A stretch of DNA of 64,000 bases. It comes from an uncultured bacterium (GTDB lineage Bacteria > Bacillota > Clostridia > Lachnospirales > Lachnospiraceae). The translations under genes were made by a program, and so were the position numbers. The notes below the pieces were generated by a model. It made no database searches and was not told the origin of the DNA. It saw nothing but the letters and a program-made list of their open reading frames with translations. This document shows positions 34,566 through 43,294 of the stretch, piece after piece. The stretch covers positions 16,786-80,785 of the forward strand of contig CAMTMP010000016.1 in assembly GCA_947073545.1 (NCBI GenBank), written 5' to 3'. Each line of letters starts with the position of its first letter. Position 1 is the stretch's first letter.

Positions 34566-35198
34566 TCATTCGTCCTCCACCAGCTCCAATTTGCTGACAG
34601 AAACCTCGTAGGCAATTCTCCTTTCCAACTGCTCCTCCGACAGTTTTTTCATATATTCACGGCTCTGGATCCTGCCCCAGATAGCGCAGCGGCTTCCCAC
34701 TTCAAAGCTACTGGCAAATCTGGCGTTGCGTCCCCAGCAGATACAGGGTATGTAATCCGATTTCCCGTAGGGCCTGTTCACCGCCAAAAGCAAGTCTGCA
34801 ATTTCTCTTCCAAGCGGAGTCTTGCGGTAAACCGGCGCTTTACAGATATAACCGTCCAAAAAAATCTGATTTGTCTTTGCACCCTCCCCGATATCGTCCA
34901 CAAATTCGATTTCGCGGGCAAAAACAGACAAAACCAGCCTGTTCTTTCTCTCCTCATGTCTGTTATAAGAGCGGAACTGTCCCGTGATACATATCTTCAA
35001 GCCCTTGTAATCCTCATTCACGTCAATGAGCCTCTCAGACACCATCACCGGTATGATGTCAGTTGACTCGCTGAGTCGATCGACGCTGATATCTACCATA
35101 TAAAAGCCCTCTCCGAAAATCTCGTGGCTGAAGGAAAAATCGCTTACAATCTCCCCCATAACCGCCACCTGGTTGTTTTCAATTACCTTATCCGTCAT
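34566..35198 (-). CDS. SSB-like protein with two OB folds
   Basis: 210 residues. The first half (about 10-110) is a divergent OB-like strand set (VAVMGEIVSDFSFS, then KICITGQFRSYN); the second half (about 118-205) is SSB-like: IFLDGYICKAPVYRKTPLGREIADLLLAV, then CICWGRNARFASSFEVGSRCAIWGRIQSREY. The acidic end ELVEDE is short. GGAGG is 5 bases before ATG at 35198. It is not in the usual rpsF-ssb-rpsR order, so it is a second SSB-type protein with unknown partner. Confidence 0.65.
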   Translation of the reverse strand: MTDKVIENNQVAVMGEIVSDFSFSHEIFGEGFYMVDISVDRLSESTDIIPVMVSERLIDVNEDYKGLKICITGQFRSYNRHEERKNRLVLSVFAREIEFVDDIGEGAKTNQIFLDGYICKAPVYRKTPLGREIADLLLAVNRPYGKSDYIPCICWGRNARFASSFEVGSRCAIWGRIQSREYMKKLSEEQLERRIAYEVSVSKLELVEDE

Positions 35199-35316
35199 GT
35201 TTTCCTCCATTCTGCTCAAGTATTTCAATGCCATCTAAAAACTGACCCTGAACTGTTATTGTATTATCAATATATAAGATATGGCGGGAAAATAGAACTG
35301 TAAGGGGTCGCGCGGC

Positions 35317-35345
35317 TTGCCAGAAAGAGACGCAGGTGTTATAAT
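35317..35345 (+). promoter_or_regulatory. SigA-type promoter of typA
   Basis: TTGCCA at 35317-35322, 17-base spacer, TATAAT at 35340-35345. Confidence 0.85.
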
Positions 35346-35409
35346 CTTCGAGGCTGCCAAAAGCGCGCAGTAACATCCAACAAGTAAAATAGGAAAGGCA
35401 CGGTAATAT

Positions 35410-37251
35410 ATGAAACAAAAAAGAGAAGATGTGAGAAATATAGCGATAATCGCCCACGTTGACCACGGCAAGACCACGCTGGTGGACGAGCTGTTAAAGC
35501 AAAGCGGCGTATTTCGTGAGAATCAGGAAGTGGCGGAGCGCGTCATGGACTCCAACGACATTGAGAAGGAGCGCGGCATCACGATCCTCTCGAAGAACAC
35601 CGCCGTCACCTACAAGGGTACCAAAATCAACATCATCGACACCCCCGGCCACGCGGATTTCGGCGGTGAGGTGGAGCGCGTGCTGAAAATGGTGGACGGC
35701 GTAATCCTTGTGGTGGACGCTTTTGAGGGACCCATGCCACAGACGAAGTTTGTGCTGAAAAAGGCGCTGGAACTGGATCTTTCCGTGATCGTCTGCATCA
35801 ATAAGTGCGACCGTCCCGAGGCAAGGCCGATCCAGGTCGTGGACGAAGTGCTGGAGCTTTTTATGGATCTGGACGCCAACGACGAGCAGTTAGACTGCCC
35901 CTTCGTCTACGCCTCCGCAAAGACCGGCACCGCCACCACGCAGCTCACCGTCAAAGGCAAGAACATGACACCACTCTTTGACACCATCATCGAGCACATT
36001 CCCGCGCCCCAGGGCGATCCTGACGCGGGCACACAGCTTCTTGTGAGCACCATCGACTATAACGAGTACGTGGGACGCATCGGCGTGGGTAAAGTGGACA
36101 ACGGCTCCGTCAAAGTGAATCAGGAAGTGGTCATTGTAAACCACCACGACCCCGACAAGATGAAAAAGGTAAAGATCAGCAAACTTTATGAGTATGACGG
36201 TCTGGACAAAGTGGAAGTAAAAGAGGCGAACATCGGCTCCATCGTGGCGATCTCTGGCATTGCGGATATTCATATCGGCGACACGCTCTGCTCTCCCGAC
36301 GATCCCAGACCAATTCCTTTCCAGAAAATTTCGGAACCGACGATCGCCATGCATTTTTGCGTCAACGATTCCCCTCTGGCCGGAAAGGAAGGCAAATATG
36401 TGACCAGCCGTCATCTGCGCGACCGTCTTTTCCGAGAGCTTAACACGGACGTGTCCCTGCGGGTGGAGGAAACCGACACTACGGAGGCCTTCAAGGTGTC
36501 CGGCCGCGGTGAGCTGCATCTCTCCGTGCTGATCGAGAACATGCGCAGGGAAGGCTATGAGTTTGCCGTAAGCAAGGCGGAAGTGCTCTACAAAACCGAC
36601 GAGAACGGCAAAAAGACAGAGCCTATGGAGTTGTGCTATGTGGATGTGCCGGAGGCATTTTCCGGAACGGTTATCGAAAAACTGAGCCAGAGAAAGGGCG
36701 AACTCAAAAACATGGGCATGGCGTCCGGCGGCTACTCCCGTCTGGAGTTTTCCATCCCCTCAAGGGGACTGATCGGCTACCGCGGCGAATTTATGACCGA
36801 CACCAAGGGCAACGGCATCATGAACACCATCTTTGACGGCTACGGCCCCTACAAGGGCGATATCCAGTACCGCAAGCAGGGTTCCCTCATCGCCTTCGAG
36901 GCGGGCGAGGCCATCACCTACGGCCTCTACAACGCGCAGGAGCGCGGCACCCTCTTCATCGGTCCCGGCGAAAAAGTATATTCCGGCATGGTCGTTGGAC
37001 AAAACGGAAGAGGCGAGGACATCGAGCTAAACGTGTGCAAGAAAAAGCAGCTCACCAACACCCGCTCCTCCTCCGCGGACGAGGCGCTGCGCCTCACACC
37101 ACCCAAAGTGTTAAGTCTGGAGCAGGCCCTTGAATTTATCGACACCGACGAGCTTTTAGAAGTAACGCCCGAGAGCCTTAGAATCCGCAAGAAGATTCTG
37201 GACCCGACACTGAGAAAGAGAGCGGCGATTTCGGCTGCAGCAAAAAAATAG
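35410..37251 (+). CDS. typA: Translational GTPase TypA/BipA
   Basis: 613 residues; ribosome-associated GTPase involved in 50S assembly and stress or low-temperature growth. G1 AHVDHGKTTLVDE (about 13-25), G3 DTPGHADFGGEV and G4 NKCDRPEA. C-terminal RGLIGYRGEFMTDTKGNGIM and GTLFIGPGEKVYSGMVVG distinguish it from LepA and EF-G. AGGAAAGG lies 12 bases before the ATG. Monocistronic, with promoter and terminator. Confidence 0.95.
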   Translation: MKQKREDVRNIAIIAHVDHGKTTLVDELLKQSGVFRENQEVAERVMDSNDIEKERGITILSKNTAVTYKGTKINIIDTPGHADFGGEVERVLKMVDGVILVVDAFEGPMPQTKFVLKKALELDLSVIVCINKCDRPEARPIQVVDEVLELFMDLDANDEQLDCPFVYASAKTGTATTQLTVKGKNMTPLFDTIIEHIPAPQGDPDAGTQLLVSTIDYNEYVGRIGVGKVDNGSVKVNQEVVIVNHHDPDKMKKVKISKLYEYDGLDKVEVKEANIGSIVAISGIADIHIGDTLCSPDDPRPIPFQKISEPTIAMHFCVNDSPLAGKEGKYVTSRHLRDRLFRELNTDVSLRVEETDTTEAFKVSGRGELHLSVLIENMRREGYEFAVSKAEVLYKTDENGKKTEPMELCYVDVPEAFSGTVIEKLSQRKGELKNMGMASGGYSRLEFSIPSRGLIGYRGEFMTDTKGNGIMNTIFDGYGPYKGDIQYRKQGSLIAFEAGEAITYGLYNAQERGTLFIGPGEKVYSGMVVGQNGRGEDIELNVCKKKQLTNTRSSSADEALRLTPPKVLSLEQALEFIDTDELLEVTPESLRIRKKILDPTLRKRAAISAAAKK

Positions 37252-37270
37252 TGTTTGAAATTGAGCATGG

Positions 37271-37300
37271 AAAACCCCGCAACAGACTGCGGGGTTTTTC
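37271..37300. terminator. Terminator of typA (bidirectional)
   Basis: AAAACCCCGC pairs with GCGGGGTTTT around AACAGACT. The convergent small gene ends here, so its last codons overlap the 3' arm. Confidence 0.85.
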
Positions 37301-37475
37301 ACTTTGCTTCCGTCAGCGGCGGATTCTGATATAATTTGCGCTCAATACATTTCTTTTCAAAAGCAATCTGCTGTTTCATTTTCTCATATCCGCCATCCTG
37401 ACCTGCCATCTCCAATCTCTCCAATAAATCCAGCTTGTCTAAAAGATTTACATTTATTTCTTTTTCACCCGGCAT
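37299..37475 (-). CDS. Small charged helical protein, 58 residues
   Basis: MPGEKEINVNLLDKLDLLERLEMAGQ... and KMKQQIAFEKKCIERKLYQN suggest a charged helical protein with no known domain. I favour ATG at 37475 (GGGTGA 4 bases upstream); two more in-frame starts, 37493 and 37505, are possible. Convergent with typA and followed at 54 bases by the mgtE stop on the same strand. Confidence 0.5.
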   Translation of the reverse strand: MPGEKEINVNLLDKLDLLERLEMAGQDGGYEKMKQQIAFEKKCIERKLYQNPPLTEAK

Positions 37476-37553
37476 TTCATCACCCACTTTCATAATCGAT
37501 ACCACTGCTACAGTTTCATCATAACAGACTGTGAAAAAAGTGTAAAGTACCCG

Positions 37554-38966
37554 TCAGATCCCCAGCACAATCTCCGCCACTCGAAAATAAATTAACAGGG
37601 AAATCGCGTCCACAATCGTCGTGATAAACGGGCTTGCCATCACCGCCGGGTCAAGCCCGATTTTCTTTGCCAGCATGGGAAGCGTGGAGCCAACCATCTT
37701 CGCCACGATCACCGCCATCAGCAGGGTAATGCACACCACGAACGCCACCTGTACACCCACATGATCAAAAATCATCAGCCTCGCGAAATTGCAGACAGAC
37801 AGCGTCAGGCCGCACAGAACCGCCGTGCGGATCTCCTTCCAGATCACCTTAAGCCAGTCGCTAAACTCGATCTCCTCCAGCGAAATACCGCGGATAATGA
37901 TGGCGGAAGCCTGTCCGCCCGCATTGCCGCCGGTATCCATCAGCATGGGAATAAAGGCCGTCAGCACCACATAGCGGCTCAGCTCATTCTCAAAAGAAGT
38001 GATTATGCTCCCTGTAAAAGTAGCTGAAATCATCAAAAGCAGCAGCCACGGAATCCGCTTCTTATAAGCGTCGAACACGGTCATTCTCAGATAAGGCTTA
38101 TCGGACGGCATCACGGCAGCCATCTTCTCTATATCCTCCGTGGTCTCCTCCTCCAGAATGTCCACCACGTCGTCCATGGTGATAATGCCGACCAGCCTGT
38201 CCTCATTATCCACCACCGGCATGGCGGTAAACTCATATTTTTTGAACTGTCTGGCAACCTCCTCCTGGTCCATCAGGGTGTGAAGGGATACCACGTTTCT
38301 GTGCATCATATCACCGATCACGGCGTCCGGATCGCTTAAGAGCAGATAGCGAAGCGCCACCGTCCCCACAAGGGTCCGCTTATAATCCAGCACATAACAG
38401 ATGTTGATGGTCTCGCTGTCAAGCCCCACCTTGCGGATCCGGTCAATGGCCTGCGCCACCGTATAGTGTTCCTTCAAATCCACATACTCCACCGTCATAA
38501 TGCTGCCTGCGGAGTCCTCCGGATAACGCATCAGATGGTTGATGGCCTGTCTGGTGTCCGGGCTGGTGTTGGCGATCAGGCGCTTGACCACATTGGCGGG
38601 CATCTCTTCCATCAGTTCCTTCGCGTCGTCCGACATCATATTATCGATGATGCGCGCCGCGTCCTTATCTGAAAGGGAGGTAATGATGGACTGCTGCCTG
38701 TCGATCTCCAGATAGGAAAAAACGTCCGCCGCCGTGTCCTTGGGCAGAATGCGGAATATTTTTACGACCTCTTCCTCTTCCATCTCCTCCATATAGTCCG
38801 CGATATCCGCGTCATTGAGTTCTTCGATTATCTTCCTGAGACTGGTGTACTGCCCCTTCCTTAAAAGCTCTCTGATCTCTTCCATTCCAAAATTGGCATA
38901 GTCGTTTATGATTCTCTCAACCTTTGTCTGTTCGGCTGTTGTTTCCCGATTCCTGTTTTCTCCCAT
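37554..38966 (-). CDS. mgtE: Magnesium transporter MgtE
   Basis: 470 residues. Cytosolic N domain (about 15-135, SYLEIDRQQSIITSLSDKDAARIIDNM), CBS pair (about 140-265, YPEDSAGSIMTVEYV and VDNEDRLVGIITMDDVVDILEEE), then five membrane helices (about 295-468) with the conserved PMLMDTGGNAGGQASAIIIRGI and AKKIGLDPAVMASPFITTIVDA. Mg-gated channel. No M-box riboswitch is visible upstream; the gap holds hairpin repeats. AGG..AGG lies before the ATG. Confidence 0.93.
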   Translation of the reverse strand: MGENRNRETTAEQTKVERIINDYANFGMEEIRELLRKGQYTSLRKIIEELNDADIADYMEEMEEEEVVKIFRILPKDTAADVFSYLEIDRQQSIITSLSDKDAARIIDNMMSDDAKELMEEMPANVVKRLIANTSPDTRQAINHLMRYPEDSAGSIMTVEYVDLKEHYTVAQAIDRIRKVGLDSETINICYVLDYKRTLVGTVALRYLLLSDPDAVIGDMMHRNVVSLHTLMDQEEVARQFKKYEFTAMPVVDNEDRLVGIITMDDVVDILEEETTEDIEKMAAVMPSDKPYLRMTVFDAYKKRIPWLLLLMISATFTGSIITSFENELSRYVVLTAFIPMLMDTGGNAGGQASAIIIRGISLEEIEFSDWLKVIWKEIRTAVLCGLTLSVCNFARLMIFDHVGVQVAFVVCITLLMAVIVAKMVGSTLPMLAKKIGLDPAVMASPFITTIVDAISLLIYFRVAEIVLGI

Positions 38967-39189
38967 AACCTGCCGCCTTTCCGCCGGAAAACCGCATCCG
39001 GGCAGCGGCCGGACTTTTATCAGCCGAACCTGCCTTCGGAAACCGCTTCCGCGCTTTTATTGTCGAATGTCCCGCAAGAAACTGACAGGACATAAAACTT
39101 ACACCCGCACAAGCTGCGGAACACTCGACTCTCGCGGCATCCGCCAAATGTCTGCTTCGCAGCCGCAGATTGAGCACCGTTCAATCAGA
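38967..39189. other. Repeat-rich gap between YigZ and mgtE
   Basis: This 223-base gap contains a series of GC-rich hairpins, including CTGCGAAGCAG (39146-39166) shared with the gpr upstream region, and no supported gene. An 86-codon frame on the minus strand spans it without a ribosome site. Confidence 0.5.
39146..39166. repeat. CTGCGAAGCAG hairpin repeat, copy 2
   Basis: Identical over 21 bases to 6904-6924. Confidence 0.6.
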
Positions 39190-39825
39190 TCATTGCTCGC
39201 GGAAATAGAAAGGATCTGAGACACTCACCCGCGCTGCACCGGCAGTGGCCTCCGTAATGTCCTTTATCAGTTTATCCTTCTCCTCAAAGGGCACATGAAA
39301 TCCGATAGACACCTGTTCCGTATAGACGGATTCCTCTATAGGAATTCTCCTCTGCCCCAAAAGATACTGTATCTTACCGATCCCGTTATAATCCGTATCT
39401 ACATTAAGAGTGTACCCGTATCTCATCACCGCCACACGGCTGTCTGCAATCCCAGCCTGCGCCGCCTGCGTGTAGGCGCGCACAAGCCCGCCGGTACCAA
39501 GAAGCGTACCGCCGAAATACCTGGTCACCACCAAAGTCAGTCCTCGGATGCCGGAGCCTGTAAGCACCTCCAGAATAGGCCTGCCCGCCGTGCCGGAAGG
39601 TTCCCCGTCGTCCGAATACCGCACAGTCTCCCCCTGCTCCCCTATGATATAGGCATAACAGTGATGTCTGGCGTCCCAATAGCGCTTTTTTTCAGCCTCG
39701 ATAAAAGCAGCCGCCTCCTCTTCCGTGTGAGTGGCCTGCACATGGGCGATAAAACGGGATTTCTTTTCCACAATCTCCCCCTCGCCCCCATATTCAATAA
39801 TTTTATACGGTGCATACTTATCCAT
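39190..39825 (-). CDS. YigZ/IMPACT family protein
   Basis: 211 residues from ATG 39825, whose MDKYAPYKIIEYGGEGEIVEKKSRF matches the family start (Bacillus YvyE type). GGGGAG two bases before the in-frame ATG at 39843 makes that an alternative. The family core is seen as DARHHCYAYIIGE, SDDGEPSGTAGRPIL and VVTRYFGGTLLGTGGLVRAYTQAA, plus the C-terminal DUF1949 ferredoxin-like half. Its biochemical role is unclear (translation-linked in eukaryotes). Confidence 0.85.
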   Translation of the reverse strand: MDKYAPYKIIEYGGEGEIVEKKSRFIAHVQATHTEEEAAAFIEAEKKRYWDARHHCYAYIIGEQGETVRYSDDGEPSGTAGRPILEVLTGSGIRGLTLVVTRYFGGTLLGTGGLVRAYTQAAQAGIADSRVAVMRYGYTLNVDTDYNGIGKIQYLLGQRRIPIEESVYTEQVSIGFHVPFEEKDKLIKDITEATAGAARVSVSDPFYFREQ

Positions 39826-39910
39826 GTAAACATCGTTGCACATTTCTCCCCTCAGTGCAAGTATAAATGTGCACAGAATCGTGAACAATTCTTAATAAAG
39901 CATAAAAACC

Positions 39911-39939
39911 TTTATTTACCAGAGGAATTTTGCTATAAT
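39911..39939 (+). promoter_or_regulatory. SigA-type promoter of the PBP gene
   Basis: TTTATT at 39911-39916, 17-base spacer, TATAAT at 39934-39939. Leader of about 80 bases. Confidence 0.6.
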
Positions 39940-40025
39940 CGTCACAGGTCAGACAGATTATGGCCTGTTTCGAAAACTATATCTTCATTTGCGGCTATGA
40001 TTACAAGTCAGGGAGGCAGCATCCT

Positions 40026-42716
40026 ATGAACTACGGCAAAAAAGGCGTCCGCAGGAAGCAGCAGGCGCTTCACTCTACAGGTAAAAAATGGAGCAGAAAG
40101 GTAGCCTTTACCTTTGTGCAGGTATTTCTGATCTCCATGATCGGCGCCACCATCATCGGCGCAAGCGCTGGCATCGGCGCTTTTAAGGGGATTCTTGCAA
40201 CGGCGCCGGACATCAGCAACATTGACGTGACGCCCTCCGGGTTTTCCACCTTTGTGTACAACATAGAGGGAACCCAGATCAAGAAACTGGTCTCCACCGA
40301 CGCCAACCGCATCCCGGTCACCATCGACATGGTACCGCAGGATTTAAAGGACGCTTTTGTAGCCATCGAGGACGCCCGTTTTTATGACCACAACGGCATC
40401 GATATCAAAGGCATTATCCGCGCAGGTGTGATCGGCATCCAGAACCGACATTTTTCCGAAGGCGCCAGCACCATCACTCAGCAGCTCCTGAAAAATAACG
40501 TCTTTACGGACTGGACCTCCGAGGATTCGTGGGCGGATAAATTCAAGAGAAAATTTCAGGAGCAGTATCTGGCTCTGGAACTGGAAAAAGTCATGGACAA
40601 AGAGTCCATTCTGATCAACTACATGAACTCCATCAACCTTGGCTCTAACACGCTTGGTGTCGAGGCCGCTTCCAGACGTTATTTCGGCAAGCATGTCAAT
40701 GAGCTTACCCTTTCCGAGTGCGCCGTGATCGCGGGCATCACGCAGAATCCGTCCCGCTATAACCCCATCACACACCCGGAGGATAATGCCAAACGCCGGG
40801 AAAAAGTTCTGAAAGACATGATGGATCAAGGCTATATCAGCGCGGAGGAGCGCGAGGAGGCGCTTGCCGACGACGTATATTCCCGCATTCAGGTGGCTGA
40901 CGCCAAAAATGAAGACAACGCCGTCAGTACATATTTTGTGGATGCGCTGACGGACGATGTGATGGAAGATCTGATCGCCCTTGGTTACAATGAGACACAG
41001 GCATATACCCTGCTCTACAGCGGCGGTCTGAAAATATATTCTACCCAGGATCCGAAAATACAGGCGATCTGCGACAACGCCTTTGCGGACGAGAGCAATT
41101 TTCCCGCAAATACCAAGTGGTATCTGAATTATGAGCTGACCATCGACCGTGCTAACGGCGACCGGGAAAATGTCAGCACGGAAATGTTCCGCCGCTATTG
41201 GAAAGAAAACCGTTCCTCCAGCTACAATCTGATTTATGCCTCGCAGGAAGAGGCCTATCAGGATATCGAGGCCTACAAGGCCGACGTGATGCGTTCCGGC
41301 GATGAAGTATTTGGTGAAAACATCAATCTGACCCCCCAGCCTCAGGTGTCCCTCGTAGTGGAAGATCAGAGCACCGGCTGCATTGTTGCCATGGTTGGCG
41401 GCAGAGGCGCCAAAACCGCCAGCCGTACTTTAAACCGCGCCACGGACACCACCAGACAGCCCGGCTCCACCTTTAAGATCGTGTCCACCTACGCGCCCGC
41501 CCTCGACAGCGCGGGTCTGTCCCTTGCCACAGTTATGAACGACGCGCCTTTCAACTATGCAAACGGCCGTCCTGTTGCCAACTGGTACGGTGAGAAATAC
41601 CGTGGGCTTTCCTCCCTGCGTGACGGTATCCGCGACTCCATGAATATCGTGGCCGTAAAGACACTGACGCAGATCACGCCCCAGCTCGGTTTTGATTATC
41701 TGAGAAACTTCGGCTTCACCACCGTTGTGGAGCGTGAGGAGATCAACGGCGAAATATTCTCGGATATCCAGCAGACTACCGCCCTAGGCGGTCTCACCCA
41801 CGGCGTGACGAATGAGGAGTTAAACGCCGCTTACGCCTGCATCGCAAACGGCGGCACCTACATCAAACCAAAGCTTTACACGAAAGTCTTGGATCACGAC
41901 GGCAACATTATATTGGACAATACCATGCCGGACTCCAAACAGGTCATCAAGGAAACCACCGCCTTTCTTCTGACAGACGCTATGGTCGACGTGGTCACAA
42001 GCGGCACCGGCGGATCGGTTAACTTCGGCAACATGGCTATTGCGGGAAAAACCGGCACCACATCCGATTACAACGACGTGTGGTTTTCTGGGTACACCCC
42101 TTACTACACTGCTACCACATGGGCAGGCTTCGACAACAACGTGAAGCTGTCAGGCGACGAAAAGAATCTGGCGAAAAAATTGTGGCGCGCCGTCATGTCA
42201 CAGATCCACGAGGAACTGCCCAGCAAGTCCTTCAGCGTTCCTTCCGGCATCGTGACGGCCACGGTCTGCGCACGCTCCGGTAAACTGCCTATTGCGGGAC
42301 TTTGCGACGGAACACTCCGCACGGAATATTTTGCGGAGAACACCATTCCCTCCGAGACCTGCGACGTGCACTACGCGGGACAGATCTGCCAGTACAGTAC
42401 GCTTCCGGCCAGAGAGTTCTGTCCCTTCAAAGTGGAAGGTGTAGTTGAGCTGACGCCGATCGAAAACGCGGCCCTGCAGAGCGGTTCCCCCGCGGCCACT
42501 ACCGAGGTGGTGAACGAGGATGGCTCTGTCAGTCAAGTGCCCGTACCCACACCGCAGAGCAATATGTGTCCGCACGACGATGCCTTTTTCGCAACACCGG
42601 GATTTGAGGGCACCATAGAGGCACAGCGTGCCGAGATAGACCGGAGAAACGCGGAGGCCGCGGCCGCGGCGGCGGCAGCGGCGCAGCCACAACCCGAACA
42701 ACCGCCCGCACAATAA
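40026..42716 (+). CDS. Class A penicillin-binding protein (PBP1-type)
   Basis: 896 residues. One membrane helix at about 25-47, then a GT51 transglycosylase (AIEDARFYDHNGIDIKG near 112-128, catalytic Glu in EDARF) and a transpeptidase with STFK serine motif (about 480-483), SMN (DSMNIVAVK, about 539) and KTGTT (about 674). A C-terminal region contains cysteines and ends in an Ala-rich, Pro/Gln tail (PQPEQPPAQ). ATG 40026 has GGGAGG 9 bases upstream; 22 upstream codons are open but cross the promoter region. Confidence 0.92.
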   Translation: MNYGKKGVRRKQQALHSTGKKWSRKVAFTFVQVFLISMIGATIIGASAGIGAFKGILATAPDISNIDVTPSGFSTFVYNIEGTQIKKLVSTDANRIPVTIDMVPQDLKDAFVAIEDARFYDHNGIDIKGIIRAGVIGIQNRHFSEGASTITQQLLKNNVFTDWTSEDSWADKFKRKFQEQYLALELEKVMDKESILINYMNSINLGSNTLGVEAASRRYFGKHVNELTLSECAVIAGITQNPSRYNPITHPEDNAKRREKVLKDMMDQGYISAEEREEALADDVYSRIQVADAKNEDNAVSTYFVDALTDDVMEDLIALGYNETQAYTLLYSGGLKIYSTQDPKIQAICDNAFADESNFPANTKWYLNYELTIDRANGDRENVSTEMFRRYWKENRSSSYNLIYASQEEAYQDIEAYKADVMRSGDEVFGENINLTPQPQVSLVVEDQSTGCIVAMVGGRGAKTASRTLNRATDTTRQPGSTFKIVSTYAPALDSAGLSLATVMNDAPFNYANGRPVANWYGEKYRGLSSLRDGIRDSMNIVAVKTLTQITPQLGFDYLRNFGFTTVVEREEINGEIFSDIQQTTALGGLTHGVTNEELNAAYACIANGGTYIKPKLYTKVLDHDGNIILDNTMPDSKQVIKETTAFLLTDAMVDVVTSGTGGSVNFGNMAIAGKTGTTSDYNDVWFSGYTPYYTATTWAGFDNNVKLSGDEKNLAKKLWRAVMSQIHEELPSKSFSVPSGIVTATVCARSGKLPIAGLCDGTLRTEYFAENTIPSETCDVHYAGQICQYSTLPAREFCPFKVEGVVELTPIENAALQSGSPAATTEVVNEDGSVSQVPVPTPQSNMCPHDDAFFATPGFEGTIEAQRAEIDRRNAEAAAAAAAAAQPQPEQPPAQ

Positions 42717-42731
42717 ATAAAAGAAAGAAAG

Positions 42732-42771
42732 AAGGCCGGAAACCCGCACAATACGAGTTTCCGGCCTTTTG
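42732..42771 (+). terminator. Terminator of the PBP gene
   Basis: AAGGCCGGAAAC pairs with GTTTCCGGCCTT (12 bp) around a 13-base loop, then TT; it also fits the convergent small gene. Confidence 0.85.
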
Positions 42772-42814
42772 GTCATATCTTATCTTTTATATACGGACAC
42801 TTTACATTGACGGA

Positions 42815-43093
42815 TCAGATGCCTTTTACCCGCCGGATCTTCTCCTCCAAATCCTCGATACCCGTCTTGGCATTGCTGATAGCCCTGCAGAACGCCTCAT
42901 ATTCCTCCTCCGGCTCTAATCCTTCTCTCTCATAGTATAATCTGCCAATCTCAACATAATTCTTTCTGATCACTTCCTCACAAGTGGCAATCTGCCCTCT
43001 CAGATTCGCAATCTCCGCCAGATCCTTCGCCTTTCCCGATACTTCTTTTCCCTTTGCGGTAATGGTGTCACCGATCTTTTCAAAAAAATCCAT
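42815..43093 (-). CDS. Small coiled-coil protein, 92 residues
   Basis: MDFFEKIGDTITAKGKEVSGKAKDLAEIANLRGQIATCEEVIRKNYVEIGRLYYE ... is almost all helix, with a heptad-rich C-terminus and a single Cys. Such small proteins occur in many Firmicutes, with zinc ribbon in some relatives; here there is none. GGAG lies 7 bases before ATG 43093; an ATG two codons upstream is too close to it. Function unknown. Confidence 0.65.
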   Translation of the reverse strand: MDFFEKIGDTITAKGKEVSGKAKDLAEIANLRGQIATCEEVIRKNYVEIGRLYYEREGLEPEEEYEAFCRAISNAKTGIEDLEEKIRRVKGI

Positions 43094-43249
43094 TCGCATT
43101 CTCCTTTAATATCTCCCTGATGACGGTTCTCTCGTATATTAAACATACCGCATCCGCCGCCATTCGTCAACCTAAAAGCCATGCGGCCGTTTCTTTTGCG
43201 TTCCGTTTCAAACCGCTCCATACACCCGCCCTATGTCAGGGCAAACGCC

Positions 43250-43273
43250 AAAATGCCTGCTTTGCGGCATTTT
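43250..43273. repeat. AAAATGCC hairpin
   Basis: AAAATGCC and GGCATTTT flank TGCTTTGC, a hairpin related to the CTGCGAAGCAG family, in the gap between the SGNH hydrolase and the small coiled-coil gene. Confidence 0.5.
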
Positions 43274-43294
43274 GCTTACATCCGGTATTACAAT

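Noticed and set aside
38967..39189. M-box or other Mg sensor upstream of mgtE
   Set aside because: I searched for M-box blocks and saw only GC-rich repeat hairpins.
39295..40029. 244-codon plus-strand open frame
   Set aside because: Antisense to the YigZ gene, with protein composition of a shadow frame.
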